From NCBI RefSeq assembly GCF_002159085.1, contig NZ_LZRU01000034.1, positions 1 to 50,950 on the forward strand: DNA of 50,950 nucleotides, in the 5' to 3' direction. The stretch's first letter is position 1, and each line of letters starts with the position of its first letter. The translations under genes and the position numbers were made by a program. Under the pieces are notes generated by a model. It had not been told where the DNA came from and made no database searches. It was given only the letters and a program-made list of their open reading frames with translations. This document shows positions 28,405 to 37,404 of this stretch, one piece after another. This stretch comes from Thermobacillus sp. ZCTH02-B1. GTDB lineage: Bacteria > Bacillota > Bacilli > Paenibacillales > Paenibacillaceae.

Positions 28405-29355
28405 TCAGGAACGCAGGATGAGCCCCGCCGCGCCGACAACCCCCGCGTTGTTGCCGAGCTCGGCAGGCACGATCTCCACGCCTTTCGAAGCCGCTTCGAG
28501 CGCGTGCTTCAGATACGCCTCGCGGATCAACCCGAACAGATACTCGCCCGCCTTCGCGACGCCGCCGCCGATGATGAACCGTTGCGGGTTGACGACGACC
28601 GACACGAGGGCCATCGATTTGCCGAGATAGTGGGCCGCGCGCTGCACGATGCGCGCCGCCGTCTCGTCCCCGGCCTTCGCGAGGTCGATCACATCCTTCG
28701 CCGTGATCGTCTCGAGATGCGCGAGCCGCGACAGTTCGCCGCGCGCCACCGCGTCCTTCGCCATCCGGATGATGCCCGTCGCGGACGACACCGTCTCCAG
28801 GCAGCCCTTCTTCCCGCAGCCGCACTTGATCGCTTCCAGATCGGGCACGATGGAGATGTGGCCGAGCTCGCCGGCCATCGCATTGAACCCGACGACGATG
28901 CGGCCGCCGACGATGATGCCGCCGCCGACGCCCGTGCCGAGCGTGTACATCACGCAGTCGGACACGCCGCGTCCGGCACCGGCCCATGCTTCGCCGAGCG
29001 CCGCCACGTTGGCGTCATTATTGATGAGCACCGGCTTGCCGAGCTGTTCACTGAGATAGCTCTTCAGCGGCGCGTTTCGCAGCACGAGGTTGGGCGAGGT
29101 GAGCAGAACGCCGTTCTGAATGTCCAGGAACCCCGGCACGCCGACGCCGACGCCCGCGACGTCATCCCAGGACGCGGACATCTGTTCGACAACGGTCCGG
29201 GCGTATTTGGCCATGTTGGCCAGCACCCGTTCGCTGCCCTTCTCGTTCTCGGTCGGTCCTTCAAAGGTATGCAGCAGCCTGCCGTCTTCGCTGCAGACTC
29301 CCGCTTTGATCGCCGTACCGCCGACATCCAGGCCGACGTATAGCTTACCCGACAT
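28405..29355 (-). CDS. glcK: ROK-family glucokinase
   Basis: A 316-residue sugar kinase that phosphorylates glucose with ATP. The ATP-binding loop is VGLDVGGTAIKAGV, the sugar site is in NDANVAALGEAW (catalytic Asp near 103), followed by GTGVGGGIIVGG and the zinc motif CGCGKKGCLET (three Cys plus an upstream His). The start ATG follows GAGG ten bases before. A very good promoter lies upstream and probably drives the five genes to crh. A GC hairpin (28375-28396) separates it from rapZ without a T-run. Confidence 0.94.
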   Translation of the reverse strand: MSGKLYVGLDVGGTAIKAGVCSEDGRLLHTFEGPTENEKGSERVLANMAKYARTVVEQMSASWDDVAGVGVGVPGFLDIQNGVLLTSPNLVLRNAPLKSYLSEQLGKPVLINNDANVAALGEAWAGAGRGVSDCVMYTLGTGVGGGIIVGGRIVVGFNAMAGELGHISIVPDLEAIKCGCGKKGCLETVSSATGIIRMAKDAVARGELSRLAHLETITAKDVIDLAKAGDETAARIVQRAAHYLGKSMALVSVVVNPQRFIIGGGVAKAGEYLFGLIREAYLKHALEAASKGVEIVPAELGNNAGVVGAAGLILRS

Positions 29356-29396
29356 GACAAGGCCACCTCATATCGAATGTTGACTGCTCTTTTCCC

Positions 29397-29425
29397 ACTA
29401 TAAGCGAACGGTATGGGAAGGTCAA
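29397..29425 (-). promoter_or_regulatory. Promoter of glcK operon
   Basis: Minus-strand TTGACC (29425-29420), a 17-base spacer and TATAGT (29402-29397), about 42 bases before the glcK ATG. Confidence 0.75.
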
Positions 29426-29554
29426 GAACGCGTGGCCCGCCCGGACCGGCGCTTTTCCTTCATCGGCGGCCCGTTCCTCCTGCGAGATTCGGCCACGAAG
29501 AAGGCCGCCGGTGGAAGGCGGCGCGCCTCCCGTCCGGCGGCCCTGCGGACCGCG

Positions 29555-31036
29555 CTATTCCCGGACGTATATCTTGTATTCCTTCTCGAGGTATCGATGA
29601 ATCCGCATGAAATCCCGCTCGTCCAGTTCGCGCAGATGCTTCTCCTCGCGGCCGATCAGGATGCCGATCACCTCCGCCGCGAGCGCCGTGTTCGGCGTGA
29701 TGCGCACGCTGCCGTACGCGTCGGCGGCCGCGCCGGCGTTCTTGCCCGCGACGATGACATTCTCCATCTCCTTCAGCAGGAACGAACGCAGCGGCAGCCC
29801 GTACCGGTCGGGCTTTCCGAGGCCGATGCCCTTCGGAAAGCGCCGCGTCGCCTGGATGTCGATCGGATAACCGCCGATGCTGACGTTGTCGTGGAACATG
29901 CGCGAGCTCATCAGGTCGTCGCGCGTCAACACGTACAGCGTCTCATAACGGTCGAAATCGCGTATGTACAGATAGTCCGGCAGATCGTCAAGCTCCGCGT
30001 GCCCGAAGCCGGGCAGGTTCGCCCGGAGAAACTCCAGAATCCGGGGCGCCTCGCTGCGGCCCAGCTCCACCGCCTCGCGCACCGACCCGGGGTCGGCGGG
30101 ATTGACGTCGAAGATGAGCAGTCCGTTGACGACGACCCGGCCGCCCCGCTGGTTCGTCATGTTGAGGCCGCGCAGCTTCAGTTGATCGCTCGAAGGCTCG
30201 TACCGGTCCATGATCCTGCTGAACCCGGTGCCGAAATTCCGGTCGACGTAGGTGTACGGCCCGTACTTCTCCTGCAGATTCGAGAGCGGATACTCCTTCA
30301 GCGTCGCCTTGTGCAGCTCCCTCCAGCGGACCTTGCGGAACCGCAGCATGTAGGTCGCCGCCATGTACTCCGGATCGGGCCCTCCGCCCTTGAACAGCGA
30401 TTCGAGCCCCGGAATGCGCTTCACTCCCAGCCGCCCCGTCAGCGCCGCGTGGTCGGTGTTCTCGACCCAGTAGCCGGCCGTCACACGGCGCATCGTGCCG
30501 TCCGGCGCGCGATATTCGATGGATTCGAGCGTCCGGACGCCGCCCCGCGTGCCGGTCCGCACATCCCGGATCTCGATCCCGCTTTCGATCGGCACCGGCT
30601 TCAGCAGCTCGCGGTAAAAAGCCTCGAACTCTTCGAGCCGGCGGATCGTCCGCCGGTTGTATCCGTCGTACAGATATTTCATGCGCCCCTGGACAAGGCT
30701 GCGCCCGTTCTTGTCCAGCGGCTCGTCCAGCACGAGCATCTGCCCCTGCAGCAGCTGGCCGCCCGGTTCGGGACGCGGATCGAGGATCAGCACCTTCCGG
30801 CCGTGGTCGTGCGCCGCCCGCGCGAGCAGCACGCCCTCGATCTCGCTGCCGATGACGACGACGTCGTACGCCTCGCAGGGATCGGGACAGCGGCCGGCGT
30901 CCGGCCCGACCAGGGGCCGCGCGGACTCCCTGAACTTCGCGGCCTCGCCGTACGGCGGACCGATCAGCCATTGCTGCCCGGCCGCGCACGGCGCCGCAAT
31001 CAGGAGCAGGACCAGCGCCGCCAGCATGTATCGCAT
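29555..31036 (-). CDS. Exported FAD-dependent oxidoreductase
   Basis: A 493-residue protein with an N-terminal signal peptide (MRYMLAALVLLLIAAPCAAG) and a FAD-dependent oxidoreductase domain like the PF12831 group. The Rossmann dinucleotide motif reads DVVVIGSEIEGVLLARAA: the second glycine of GxGxxG is replaced by Glu, which is unusual. Further FAD-site elements are ILDPRPEPGGQLLQG (about 85) and, at the C-terminus, NVIVAGKNAGAAADAYGSVR, where flavin contacts are normally made. Substrate unknown. GTG 31039 is an alternative start. It has no partner gene; trxB ends upstream with a terminator, so it is probably a separate unit. Export of a folded flavoprotein through Sec would be uncommon. Confidence 0.75.
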   Translation of the reverse strand: MRYMLAALVLLLIAAPCAAGQQWLIGPPYGEAAKFRESARPLVGPDAGRCPDPCEAYDVVVIGSEIEGVLLARAAHDHGRKVLILDPRPEPGGQLLQGQMLVLDEPLDKNGRSLVQGRMKYLYDGYNRRTIRRLEEFEAFYRELLKPVPIESGIEIRDVRTGTRGGVRTLESIEYRAPDGTMRRVTAGYWVENTDHAALTGRLGVKRIPGLESLFKGGGPDPEYMAATYMLRFRKVRWRELHKATLKEYPLSNLQEKYGPYTYVDRNFGTGFSRIMDRYEPSSDQLKLRGLNMTNQRGGRVVVNGLLIFDVNPADPGSVREAVELGRSEAPRILEFLRANLPGFGHAELDDLPDYLYIRDFDRYETLYVLTRDDLMSSRMFHDNVSIGGYPIDIQATRRFPKGIGLGKPDRYGLPLRSFLLKEMENVIVAGKNAGAAADAYGSVRITPNTALAAEVIGILIGREEKHLRELDERDFMRIHRYLEKEYKIYVRE

Positions 31037-31120
31037 CACAACCGTTCACCCCGTCATATCCGATGCCATATACATCGGCCGGACCGGCCGATCATGAAAC
31101 CCCGGACAAAAAATCCCGCA

Positions 31121-31165
31121 CAAAAAATAAAACCGCCGACGGTCGGAACTTCCTCCCGTCAGCGG
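31121..31165 (-). terminator. Terminator of trxB
   Basis: On the minus strand CCGCTGACGG (31165-31156) pairs with CCGTCGGCGG (31142-31133), allowing one T-G, followed by TTTTATTTTTT. Confidence 0.88.
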
Positions 31166-31215
31166 CATTCCGCCGGCCGTGCCTGCCGCGGCGGCCGGAT
31201 CCGGCCGCGCTCCCG

Positions 31216-32175
31216 TCACGGCAGCGCATGGCTCCAGTCGTGCGCGGCGTTCCCCTCGAGGAACCGCTCGCAGTCGAGCGCCGCCATGCAGCCGCTGCCC
31301 GCCGCCGTGATGGCCTGACGGTACTTTCGATCCTGCACGTCGCCGCAGGCGAACACGCCCGGCACGCTCGTCTCGGTCGTCCCCGGCTTCACGACGATGT
31401 AGCCCAGCTCGTCGGTCTCGATCTGTCCTTCCAGGAACTTCGTGTTCGGCGTATGGCCGATCGCGACGAAGATCCCCTCGGCCTCGATCAGCTCTTCCTC
31501 GCCCGTCTCGTTGTTGCGCACCTTCAGCCCGGTGACGCCGAGCGGGCCGGCGACCACCTCGAGCGGCGTCCGGTTCAGGTGCCAGGTGATCTTCTCGTTC
31601 GCCCGCGCGCGCTCCTGCATGATCTTCGATGCGCGCAGCTCGTTGCGGCGATGCACCAGCTTCACTTCCGTCGCGAACCGCGTGAGGAAGATCGCCTCTT
31701 CCATCGCCGAGTCGCCGCCGCCGACCACGATGATTCGCTTCCCGCGGAAGAAGAACCCGTCGCAGGTCGCGCACGTGCTGACGCCGCGGCCGACGTTCTC
31801 CTGCTCTCCCGGGATGCCGAGATACTTCGCGCTCGCCCCGGTCGAGATGATCAGCGTCTCCGCCCGGAGCGGCTCGTCCGATCCCTCGATCTCGATCGTG
31901 AACGGCCGCTTCGACAGATCGACGCGATTCACCCAGCCCGTCTTGAACACGGCGCCGAACCGCTCGGCCTGCTTTCGCATGTTGTCCATGAGCTCGGGGC
32001 CCATGATGCCGTCCGGGAATCCCGGGAAATTCTCGACTTCCGTCGTCGTCGTGAGCTGGCCGCCCGGCTGCGGCCCCTCGATGACGAGCGGATGCAGATT
32101 CGCCCGCGCCAGATAGATCGCGGCCGTCAGGCCCGCCGGCCCCGTGCCGATGATGATCGTTCGATGGATCGTCAT
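31216..32175 (-). CDS. trxB: Thioredoxin reductase
   Basis: A 319-residue NADPH-dependent flavoenzyme that reduces thioredoxin. The FAD motif is IIIGTGPAGLTAAIYLARA, the redox pair is in STCATCDGFF (about 135), the NADPH motif is VVGGGDSAMEEA (about 155), and the C-terminal FAD site is FACGDVQDRKYRQAITAAGSG. ATG 32175 overlaps the stop of the upstream TPR gene in an ATGA, with GAGGG eight bases before it inside that gene. The two proteins are therefore translationally coupled. Confidence 0.96.
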   Translation of the reverse strand: MTIHRTIIIGTGPAGLTAAIYLARANLHPLVIEGPQPGGQLTTTTEVENFPGFPDGIMGPELMDNMRKQAERFGAVFKTGWVNRVDLSKRPFTIEIEGSDEPLRAETLIISTGASAKYLGIPGEQENVGRGVSTCATCDGFFFRGKRIIVVGGGDSAMEEAIFLTRFATEVKLVHRRNELRASKIMQERARANEKITWHLNRTPLEVVAGPLGVTGLKVRNNETGEEELIEAEGIFVAIGHTPNTKFLEGQIETDELGYIVVKPGTTETSVPGVFACGDVQDRKYRQAITAAGSGCMAALDCERFLEGNAAHDWSHALP

Positions 32176-33911
32176 TCCGGTATCCCTCCTGTCTCGCCCC
32201 GCGCGCGCTTCACCTTCAGCCTCTTCCGGATGCCGCACACCTCGTCGATCCGGCGGACGTGCCGGCTCACGGTCGCGGCCGACACGCCGTAGCGCGCCGC
32301 CGCCTCCTCGACGGTGATGTCCCGGCGGTGCATCAGCGCCGTCAGATACTCGAGCGCCGCCGCCCAGCCTTCGGCCTTGCGGATGACCGGCGTCTCGGGA
32401 TGGAGCCGCTGCAGAAACTCCGCCCACAGCGTCAGCAGATCGTGCTGCTGCGCCGCGTCGGAGCGGTTCCGCATGCGCTCGAGCGCCGCTTCGGCGACCG
32501 CCTGCCAGCCCGCGCTCCCGGCGCGAAGCCGCATCCGTCCGGCCGCCCCGATGATCACCCGCTCCCCGCCGATCACGGCCTCGACCGGATCGGCGTCGCC
32601 GATGCCGCGCAGCACGAAGAGCGCCACGCGCTTCAGCACGTCGTCTTCCCCGGGCCGCTGCAGAAATTCGCGCAGCGCCGCCTTCACCTCGTCGTCCCGG
32701 ACGAGGCTGAACGCCTGGATGACCTGCAGCTTCATCCGCCGGTCGCCGTGGCGCAGCGCCCAGAAGAACGACGAGCGGACGAGCGGATCCCGCTTCATCC
32801 GGTCCGGCAGCTCGTCGCCGCCGCCTTCCCAGCGCCGGAGCTGCTCTTCAAACGGCAGATGGTAATGATAGGTGGATGGCGGAGCCATCGCGCCGGAACG
32901 CATCTGCTCCAGATGCTGCAGATAATAATCGGCCACGCCCGATTCCGGGTCGAGCCGCGCCGCTTCCCGCCACAGCCGTCCCGCTTCCGCGAACCGGCCG
33001 ATGTTGCTGGCCGCGACGGCCGTATAGTGGAGGAGGCACGGGTCCCGGTGCCCGGCGAGCTCGCGGAGCAACCGGCGGAAATGGAGGTGCGCCGCCTCGT
33101 GCTCTCCGAGGATGCCGAGCGTCGTCGCCAGCTTGAAGGCGAGCTCCGGCTGCGTCGGCACCAGCTTGCGGAGCACCCCGACGATCGCGAGCGCCTCCTC
33201 CCGGCCGCCGCCCTGCATGCGGAAGATCGCGAGATTGCACAGCGCGTGCAGATTGCCCGGATCCTCCTTCAGCACGTCCCGGACGATGTCCGCCGCCAGG
33301 TCGAACATCCCGATGTAATAGTAGGCAAGCGCGAGGTTGTTGCGCGCGGGAAGAAATCCCGGCTGTTCCTCGATGATCGATTTGAGCAGCCGGGCCGCCT
33401 CGACGAACTTCCCTTCCTCGAGCAGCTGCCGGGCGCGGTCGTGGTCGTTCAGCCTGCCCCGCGCCCGCACGGCCGGCCGCCGGGGCGGCCGTTCCAGCTC
33501 GTAGCGGAGCAGGTCCATCAACTCCTCCGCTTCCTCGAGGAAGTGGCCTTCCGCATCCTCCTCCAGGTACTGGACGAGCGCCTCCTCCGCCGCCTCGTAC
33601 ATCTCCATGTTCGCGTAATTGTTCGCCATGTAAAACCAGCATTCCGTCATCGACGGGTCGAGTTCGTCCAGCACCTTGCGCAGGATGTCGTTCGACTCCT
33701 CGTAACGCCCCATCTCGGACAGAATGCCCGCCATGTTGCAATGATTCACCGGATTGTCCGGCTCGTATTCGACCGCCTTGCGGAAATAGCGGAGGGCCTT
33801 GTCGTAGCGGCAGCGGTCCAGCGAGCGGACCGCGCGCTCATGGAAGAACGCGGCGTCCAGCCGGATCGGGATCACGTTCGACCGGGGCGCCGCCTTTTTC
33901 TCCTTGCCCAT
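32172..33911 (-). CDS. TPR-repeat protein with C-terminal helix-turn-helix
   Basis: A 579-residue cytoplasmic protein. TPR-like helical pairs run from about residue 20 to 340 (for example ALRYFRKAVEYEPDNPVNHC, ARLLKSIIEEQPGFLPARNN, AADIVRDVLKEDPGNLHALC). A less clear alpha-helical region follows, and the end (about 525-565) has a helix-turn-helix, ITVEEAAARYGVSAATVSRH, and a basic tail. In B. subtilis a TPR protein, YvcD, precedes trxB, and this is its likely counterpart. Its role is unknown. ATG 33911 is 11 bases after GGGAGG; the frame extends 32 codons further without support. It overlaps trxB by four bases. Confidence 0.85.
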   Translation of the reverse strand: MGKEKKAAPRSNVIPIRLDAAFFHERAVRSLDRCRYDKALRYFRKAVEYEPDNPVNHCNMAGILSEMGRYEESNDILRKVLDELDPSMTECWFYMANNYANMEMYEAAEEALVQYLEEDAEGHFLEEAEELMDLLRYELERPPRRPAVRARGRLNDHDRARQLLEEGKFVEAARLLKSIIEEQPGFLPARNNLALAYYYIGMFDLAADIVRDVLKEDPGNLHALCNLAIFRMQGGGREEALAIVGVLRKLVPTQPELAFKLATTLGILGEHEAAHLHFRRLLRELAGHRDPCLLHYTAVAASNIGRFAEAGRLWREAARLDPESGVADYYLQHLEQMRSGAMAPPSTYHYHLPFEEQLRRWEGGGDELPDRMKRDPLVRSSFFWALRHGDRRMKLQVIQAFSLVRDDEVKAALREFLQRPGEDDVLKRVALFVLRGIGDADPVEAVIGGERVIIGAAGRMRLRAGSAGWQAVAEAALERMRNRSDAAQQHDLLTLWAEFLQRLHPETPVIRKAEGWAAALEYLTALMHRRDITVEEAAARYGVSAATVSRHVRRIDEVCGIRKRLKVKRARGETGGIPE

Positions 33912-33948
33912 GCGAACAGGCACCTCCCGCCATTCAGATGATGGATCG

Positions 33949-33957
33949 ATTATAGCA
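33949..33957 (-). promoter_or_regulatory. Extended -10 promoter of TPR-trxB operon
   Basis: Minus-strand TGCTATAAT (33957-33949) is an extended -10 with a perfect hexamer, 38 bases before the ATG. No good -35 is seen, which extended -10 promoters tolerate. Confidence 0.55.
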
Positions 33958-34041
33958 CAGCGAGCCGCCGCGCACACGGGGTTCCGGCCCTCCGCGGATC
34001 CGTGCATCCGGCGCCGGGCCGAAGCGCGTCACCCCCGCGTC

Positions 34042-34992
34042 TCAGACGCCCGCGTTCTTGAACAGCGTGCTGATCGAACCGCCCTGCGTGATGATCCGGG
34101 TCGCCTCGGCCAACATCGGCGCGACGCTGATGACGTGGAAACGGTCCGCGTTCAGATCCGGCTGGAAGATGGAATCCGTCACGACCACTTCGCGGATGTT
34201 GGGATGATTGAGCCGCTCGATCGCCGGTTTCGAGAACACCGGATGCGTCGCGCAGACAATCGCGTCATCCGCCCCGCGCTCCTTCAGGCTCTCGACGACG
34301 TTGACGATCGTCGACCCGGTGTCGATCAGATCCTCGATGATGATCGGCGTATGCCCCTCGACATCGCCGATGACATGCGTGATGACGGATTCGTTGTGCT
34401 TCGGCCGTTTCTTGATCATGATAGCGAAATGCGCGTGCAGATAGTTGGCCAGCTTCTCCGCCGTCGACGCCCGCCCGGCATCCGGAGAGACGACGACCGG
34501 CTTGGGGATGTTCTTCGACTTCAGATAATCGCTGATCAGATCGAGCGCAGTCAGGTGATCGACCGGAATGTTGAAGAATCCCTGGATCGCCGGCGCGTGC
34601 AGATCGAGCGTGATGATCCTGTCCGCGCCCACCGTCGTCAGCACGTCCGCCACCATCTTCGCCGAAATCGGCTCCCGCGGCGCCGACTTGCGCTCCTGCC
34701 GCGCGTAGCCGTAGTAGGGAACGATGATGTTGATCGTCCGCGCCGACGCCCGCTTCGCCGCGTCGATCATAACGAGCAGCTCGACGAAATGCTCGTTTAC
34801 AGGATAGGAAAATGACTGAACGAGGAAGACGTCGCAATTGCGGACCGACTCCTCGTAGTGAACGTAGACTTCGCCGTTTTTGAAGCGCGAAATTTTGATC
34901 CTCCCCAGGCTGACGCCCAGCTCCGCGCAAATGCGCTCCGCCAGCAGCCGGTTTGAGGATCCCGAGAAAATGCGCACCTTGTCGCTTAACAT
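34042..34992 (-). CDS. prs: Ribose-phosphate pyrophosphokinase
   Basis: A 316-residue class I PRPP synthase that makes the common precursor of histidine, nucleotides and NAD. ATP-binding and phosphate loops are visible: SRFKNGEVYV (about 35), YYGYARQERK (about 98), DLHAPAIQGFFN (about 130), VVVSPDAGRASTAEKLA (about 165), and the PRPP signature IIIEDLIDTGSTI (about 215). ATG 34992 follows GGGAGG by five bases. It lies right after the his operon on the same strand but has its own strong promoter; PRPP supply would serve HisG. Some genomes carry a second prs elsewhere; this cannot be judged here. Confidence 0.93.
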   Translation of the reverse strand: MLSDKVRIFSGSSNRLLAERICAELGVSLGRIKISRFKNGEVYVHYEESVRNCDVFLVQSFSYPVNEHFVELLVMIDAAKRASARTINIIVPYYGYARQERKSAPREPISAKMVADVLTTVGADRIITLDLHAPAIQGFFNIPVDHLTALDLISDYLKSKNIPKPVVVSPDAGRASTAEKLANYLHAHFAIMIKKRPKHNESVITHVIGDVEGHTPIIIEDLIDTGSTIVNVVESLKERGADDAIVCATHPVFSKPAIERLNHPNIREVVVTDSIFQPDLNADRFHVISVAPMLAEATRIITQGGSISTLFKNAGV

Positions 34993-35042
34993 GATACCCT
35001 CCCGAATCATTCCGAATCCGATACAAGCCGCATGCCAACTTC

Positions 35043-35070
35043 ATTATACAACTGCGACGGCCTTTTTCAA
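35043..35070 (-). promoter_or_regulatory. prs promoter
   Basis: Minus-strand TTGAAA (35070-35065), a 16-base spacer and a perfect TATAAT (35048-35043) preceded by TG. The -35 overlaps the hisJ stop codon. Confidence 0.75.
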
Positions 35071-35873
35071 AAATCGACGGCAATCCGCCTGCGGCCCTCG
35101 AAAACCGCAAGCTGACGGCATCCGGCGGCCCTGAGCGCCTCCCGCGCCCGGTCGAGATACTGCGCGAGCCGTTCCGGCTGGTGCGCATCCGATCCGAGCG
35201 TGACCGGAATGCCGAGCCCGATCGCCTTCGCGAGCATCCGGTCCGACGGGAACATCTCCGCGCACGGCATCCGGAGCCCGGAGGCGTTCAGCTCGATCGC
35301 GAGGCCGGCCTTCGCGACCGCTTCGAGCGCCATGTCCTCGAGATGCGTCACGTCGCCCTCCGGCCGCACCCCGAAGCGCTTGACGACGTCGATGTGGCCG
35401 ATCACGTCGTAGAAGCCGGTCGCCGCCGCCTTGCATACCGCGTCGTAATATTGCTCGTACACGTCCATCGGATCTTTGCCCTTCCAGCCGTCCGTCTGCC
35501 GGTAGTCCGTGATGTCCCATTCGCCGAGGAAATGGACCGAGCCGATCACGTAATCCCACGGATAACCGCGCACGATCCGCTCGATCGCCTCCTCGTGCCC
35601 CTCGATGTAGTCGGCCTCGATTCCGACGCGGACCGCGATCCGGTCCTTGTATTTTTCCTTGAGTTCCAACGCTTCTTCCACATAGCGCGGCAGCTCGTCC
35701 ATCGGCATCGCCATGCCGGGCCAGTAGACGGCCGGATCGACATGGATGAGCGGCATATGGTCGGACAGGCCGATGTGGTCGAGCCCGATTTCGATCGCCC
35801 GCCGGATGTAATCCTCCAGCGTCCCTTCGGCGTGTCCGCACCGCACATGATGGGTATGGTAATCGATCTTCAT
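35067..35873 (-). CDS. hisJ: Histidinol-phosphatase, PHP family
   Basis: A 268-residue metal-dependent phosphatase that converts histidinol phosphate to histidinol. PHP-domain metal ligands appear in DYHTHHVRCGHAEG (start), IGLSDHMPL (about 37), GIEADYIEGHE (about 92), GSVHFLGEWD (about 118), DVIGHIDVVKR (about 168) and TLGSDAHQPE (about 230). This matches the HisJ/HisK type of Bacillota rather than the E. coli HisB N-domain. It closes the his operon, 24 bases after hisIE. Confidence 0.93.
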   Translation of the reverse strand: MKIDYHTHHVRCGHAEGTLEDYIRRAIEIGLDHIGLSDHMPLIHVDPAVYWPGMAMPMDELPRYVEEALELKEKYKDRIAVRVGIEADYIEGHEEAIERIVRGYPWDYVIGSVHFLGEWDITDYRQTDGWKGKDPMDVYEQYYDAVCKAAATGFYDVIGHIDVVKRFGVRPEGDVTHLEDMALEAVAKAGLAIELNASGLRMPCAEMFPSDRMLAKAIGLGIPVTLGSDAHQPERLAQYLDRAREALRAAGCRQLAVFEGRRRIAVDF

Positions 35874-35880
35874 GTTTCCC

Positions 35881-35914
35881 TCATCGCATCTTGTTCGTCA
35901 TCGCATCTTGTTCG
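35881..35914. repeat. 17-bp tandem duplication at the hisIE stop
   Basis: TCATCGCATCTTGTTCG occurs twice in direct succession (35881-35897 and 35898-35914). The second copy encodes the last residues and stop of hisIE; the first lies in the gap before hisJ. Confidence 0.85.
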
Positions 35915-36572
35915 TCGTCGGCTTTCCCGCGCGGCTTTCCAGTTCCGCCAGCACGTCGTCCAGCGGCAGCCCGCGCTCCCTGAGCAGCACCAGCAGGTGG
36001 AACAGGAGATCCGCCGTCTCGTACCGCAGCTCCCCGTTGTCCCGGTTCTTCGCCGCGATGATCACCTCTGCCGTCTCCTCGCCGACTTTTTTCAGAATCT
36101 TGTCGAGGCCCTTCTCGAACAGATACGTCGTGTAGGCCCCCTCCGGCCGCTCCGCGTGGCGACTCGCGATGACCCGCTCCAGCTCGTTCAGCGCGCGGAA
36201 CCGGTCGGCCGCCGGCTCGCGCCCGGCCTCCCCGTCCGCGGCGACGTCCCGGTGGAAGCAGCTATACCGGCCCGTGTGGCAGGCCGGCCCGATCTGCTCG
36301 ACCCGGACAAGCAGCGCGTCGCCGTCGCAGTCGTATGCGATCGACCTCACCTTCTGCTTGTGCCCGCTGGTCGCACCCTTGTTCCAGAGCTCCCCGCGGG
36401 ACCGGCTCCAGAACCAGGTCTCCCCGGTTTCCAGCGTCTTCGCGAGCGATTCGCGGTTCATGTATGCGAGCATCAGCACTTCCTTGCTGACCGCGTCCTG
36501 GACGACCGCGGGCACCAGCCCGTCATCGCCCCACCGGATGGCCGCCTCCAGCTCCGGATTCAGCCCGCTCAT
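35898..36572 (-). CDS. hisIE: Bifunctional phosphoribosyl-AMP cyclohydrolase/phosphoribosyl-ATP pyrophosphatase
   Basis: A 224-residue fusion that performs steps two and three of histidine synthesis. The N-terminal HisI part has [17 protein letters not shown] and [20 protein letters not shown], and the zinc cysteines in [13 protein letters not shown] (about 95-105). The C-terminal HisE part has the metal-site pattern [15 protein letters not shown] (about 170) and [17 protein letters not shown]. The ATG overlaps the hisF stop as ATGA. The short tandem duplication at the end did not change the frame. Confidence 0.94.
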   Translation of the reverse strand: MSGLNPELEAAIRWGDDGLVPAVVQDAVSKEVLMLAYMNRESLAKTLETGETWFWSRSRGELWNKGATSGHKQKVRSIAYDCDGDALLVRVEQIGPACHTGRYSCFHRDVAADGEAGREPAADRFRALNELERVIASRHAERPEGAYTTYLFEKGLDKILKKVGEETAEVIIAAKNRDNGELRYETADLLFHLLVLLRERGLPLDDVLAELESRAGKPTTNKMR

Positions 36573-37327
36573 CGCACTTCCACTCCCCTGCGGCGCAGAT
36601 CCGCCTTGACCTCGCCGATCGTCATTTCCTTGTAGTGGAACACCGAAGCCGCCAGGCCCGCATCCGCGAGCCCTTCCGTGAACACCTCGTAGAAGTGCTC
36701 GATCTTGCCGGCGCCGCCCGACGCGATGACCGGAATCGACACCCGCTCGGACACGGCCCGCGTCAACGCGATGTCGAAGCCGTCCTTCGTGCCGTCCCGG
36801 TCCATGCTGGTGAGCAGAATCTCGCCGGCGCCGAGCGCCTCGACCCGCTGCGCCCACTCGAGGGCGCGGATGCCGGTCGCCTTCCGGCCTCCGTGCGTGT
36901 AGACTTCCCATTCGCCCCATTCGGGATTGTACTTCGCATCAATCGCGACGACGATGCACTGCGCGCCGAAGATGCGCGAGCCTTCCGCGATCAGATCGGG
37001 GTTCTGCACCGCCGCCGTGTTGATGGCGATCTTGTCCGCTCCCGCGCGCAGCAGCGTCCGCATGTCATCGACATGCGCGATCCCGCCGCCGACGGTGAAC
37101 GGAATCGTGATCTCGGCGGCCGTCCGCCGCACGACGTCGACCATCGTCTTCCGCCCCTCATGGGAGGCCGAAATGTCGAGGAAGACGAGCTCGTCCGCCC
37201 CTTCCCGGTCGTACGCCGCCGCGAGCTCGACCGGGTCGCCGGCGTCGCGCAGATTGACGAAGTTGACGCCCTTCACGACGCGGCCGTCCTTCACATCCAG
37301 ACACGGGATGATCCGTTTTGCTAACAT
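36569..37327 (-). CDS. hisF: Imidazole glycerol phosphate synthase, cyclase subunit
   Basis: A 252-residue TIM barrel that, with HisH, makes imidazole glycerol phosphate and AICAR. Both catalytic aspartates are present, in [13 protein letters not shown] (Asp-11) and VVAIDAKYN (near 130). Phosphate-binding glycines lie in TVGGGI and ASGGAG. In most relatives hisA sits between hisH and hisF; here only 77 bases separate them. Nothing in the sequence suggests that HisF has taken over the HisA reaction. It overlaps hisIE by four bases. Confidence 0.96.
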   Translation of the reverse strand: MLAKRIIPCLDVKDGRVVKGVNFVNLRDAGDPVELAAAYDREGADELVFLDISASHEGRKTMVDVVRRTAAEITIPFTVGGGIAHVDDMRTLLRAGADKIAINTAAVQNPDLIAEGSRIFGAQCIVVAIDAKYNPEWGEWEVYTHGGRKATGIRALEWAQRVEALGAGEILLTSMDRDGTKDGFDIALTRAVSERVSIPVIASGGAGKIEHFYEVFTEGLADAGLAASVFHYKEMTIGEVKADLRRRGVEVR

Positions 37328-37404
37328 CGCAGCTCCTTTCCGCGCACAGAGTCCGGCCGGACCGGGCCCAAGCCCGCTTCCTTCCGGACCGCGCCTCTCC
37401 GGGT

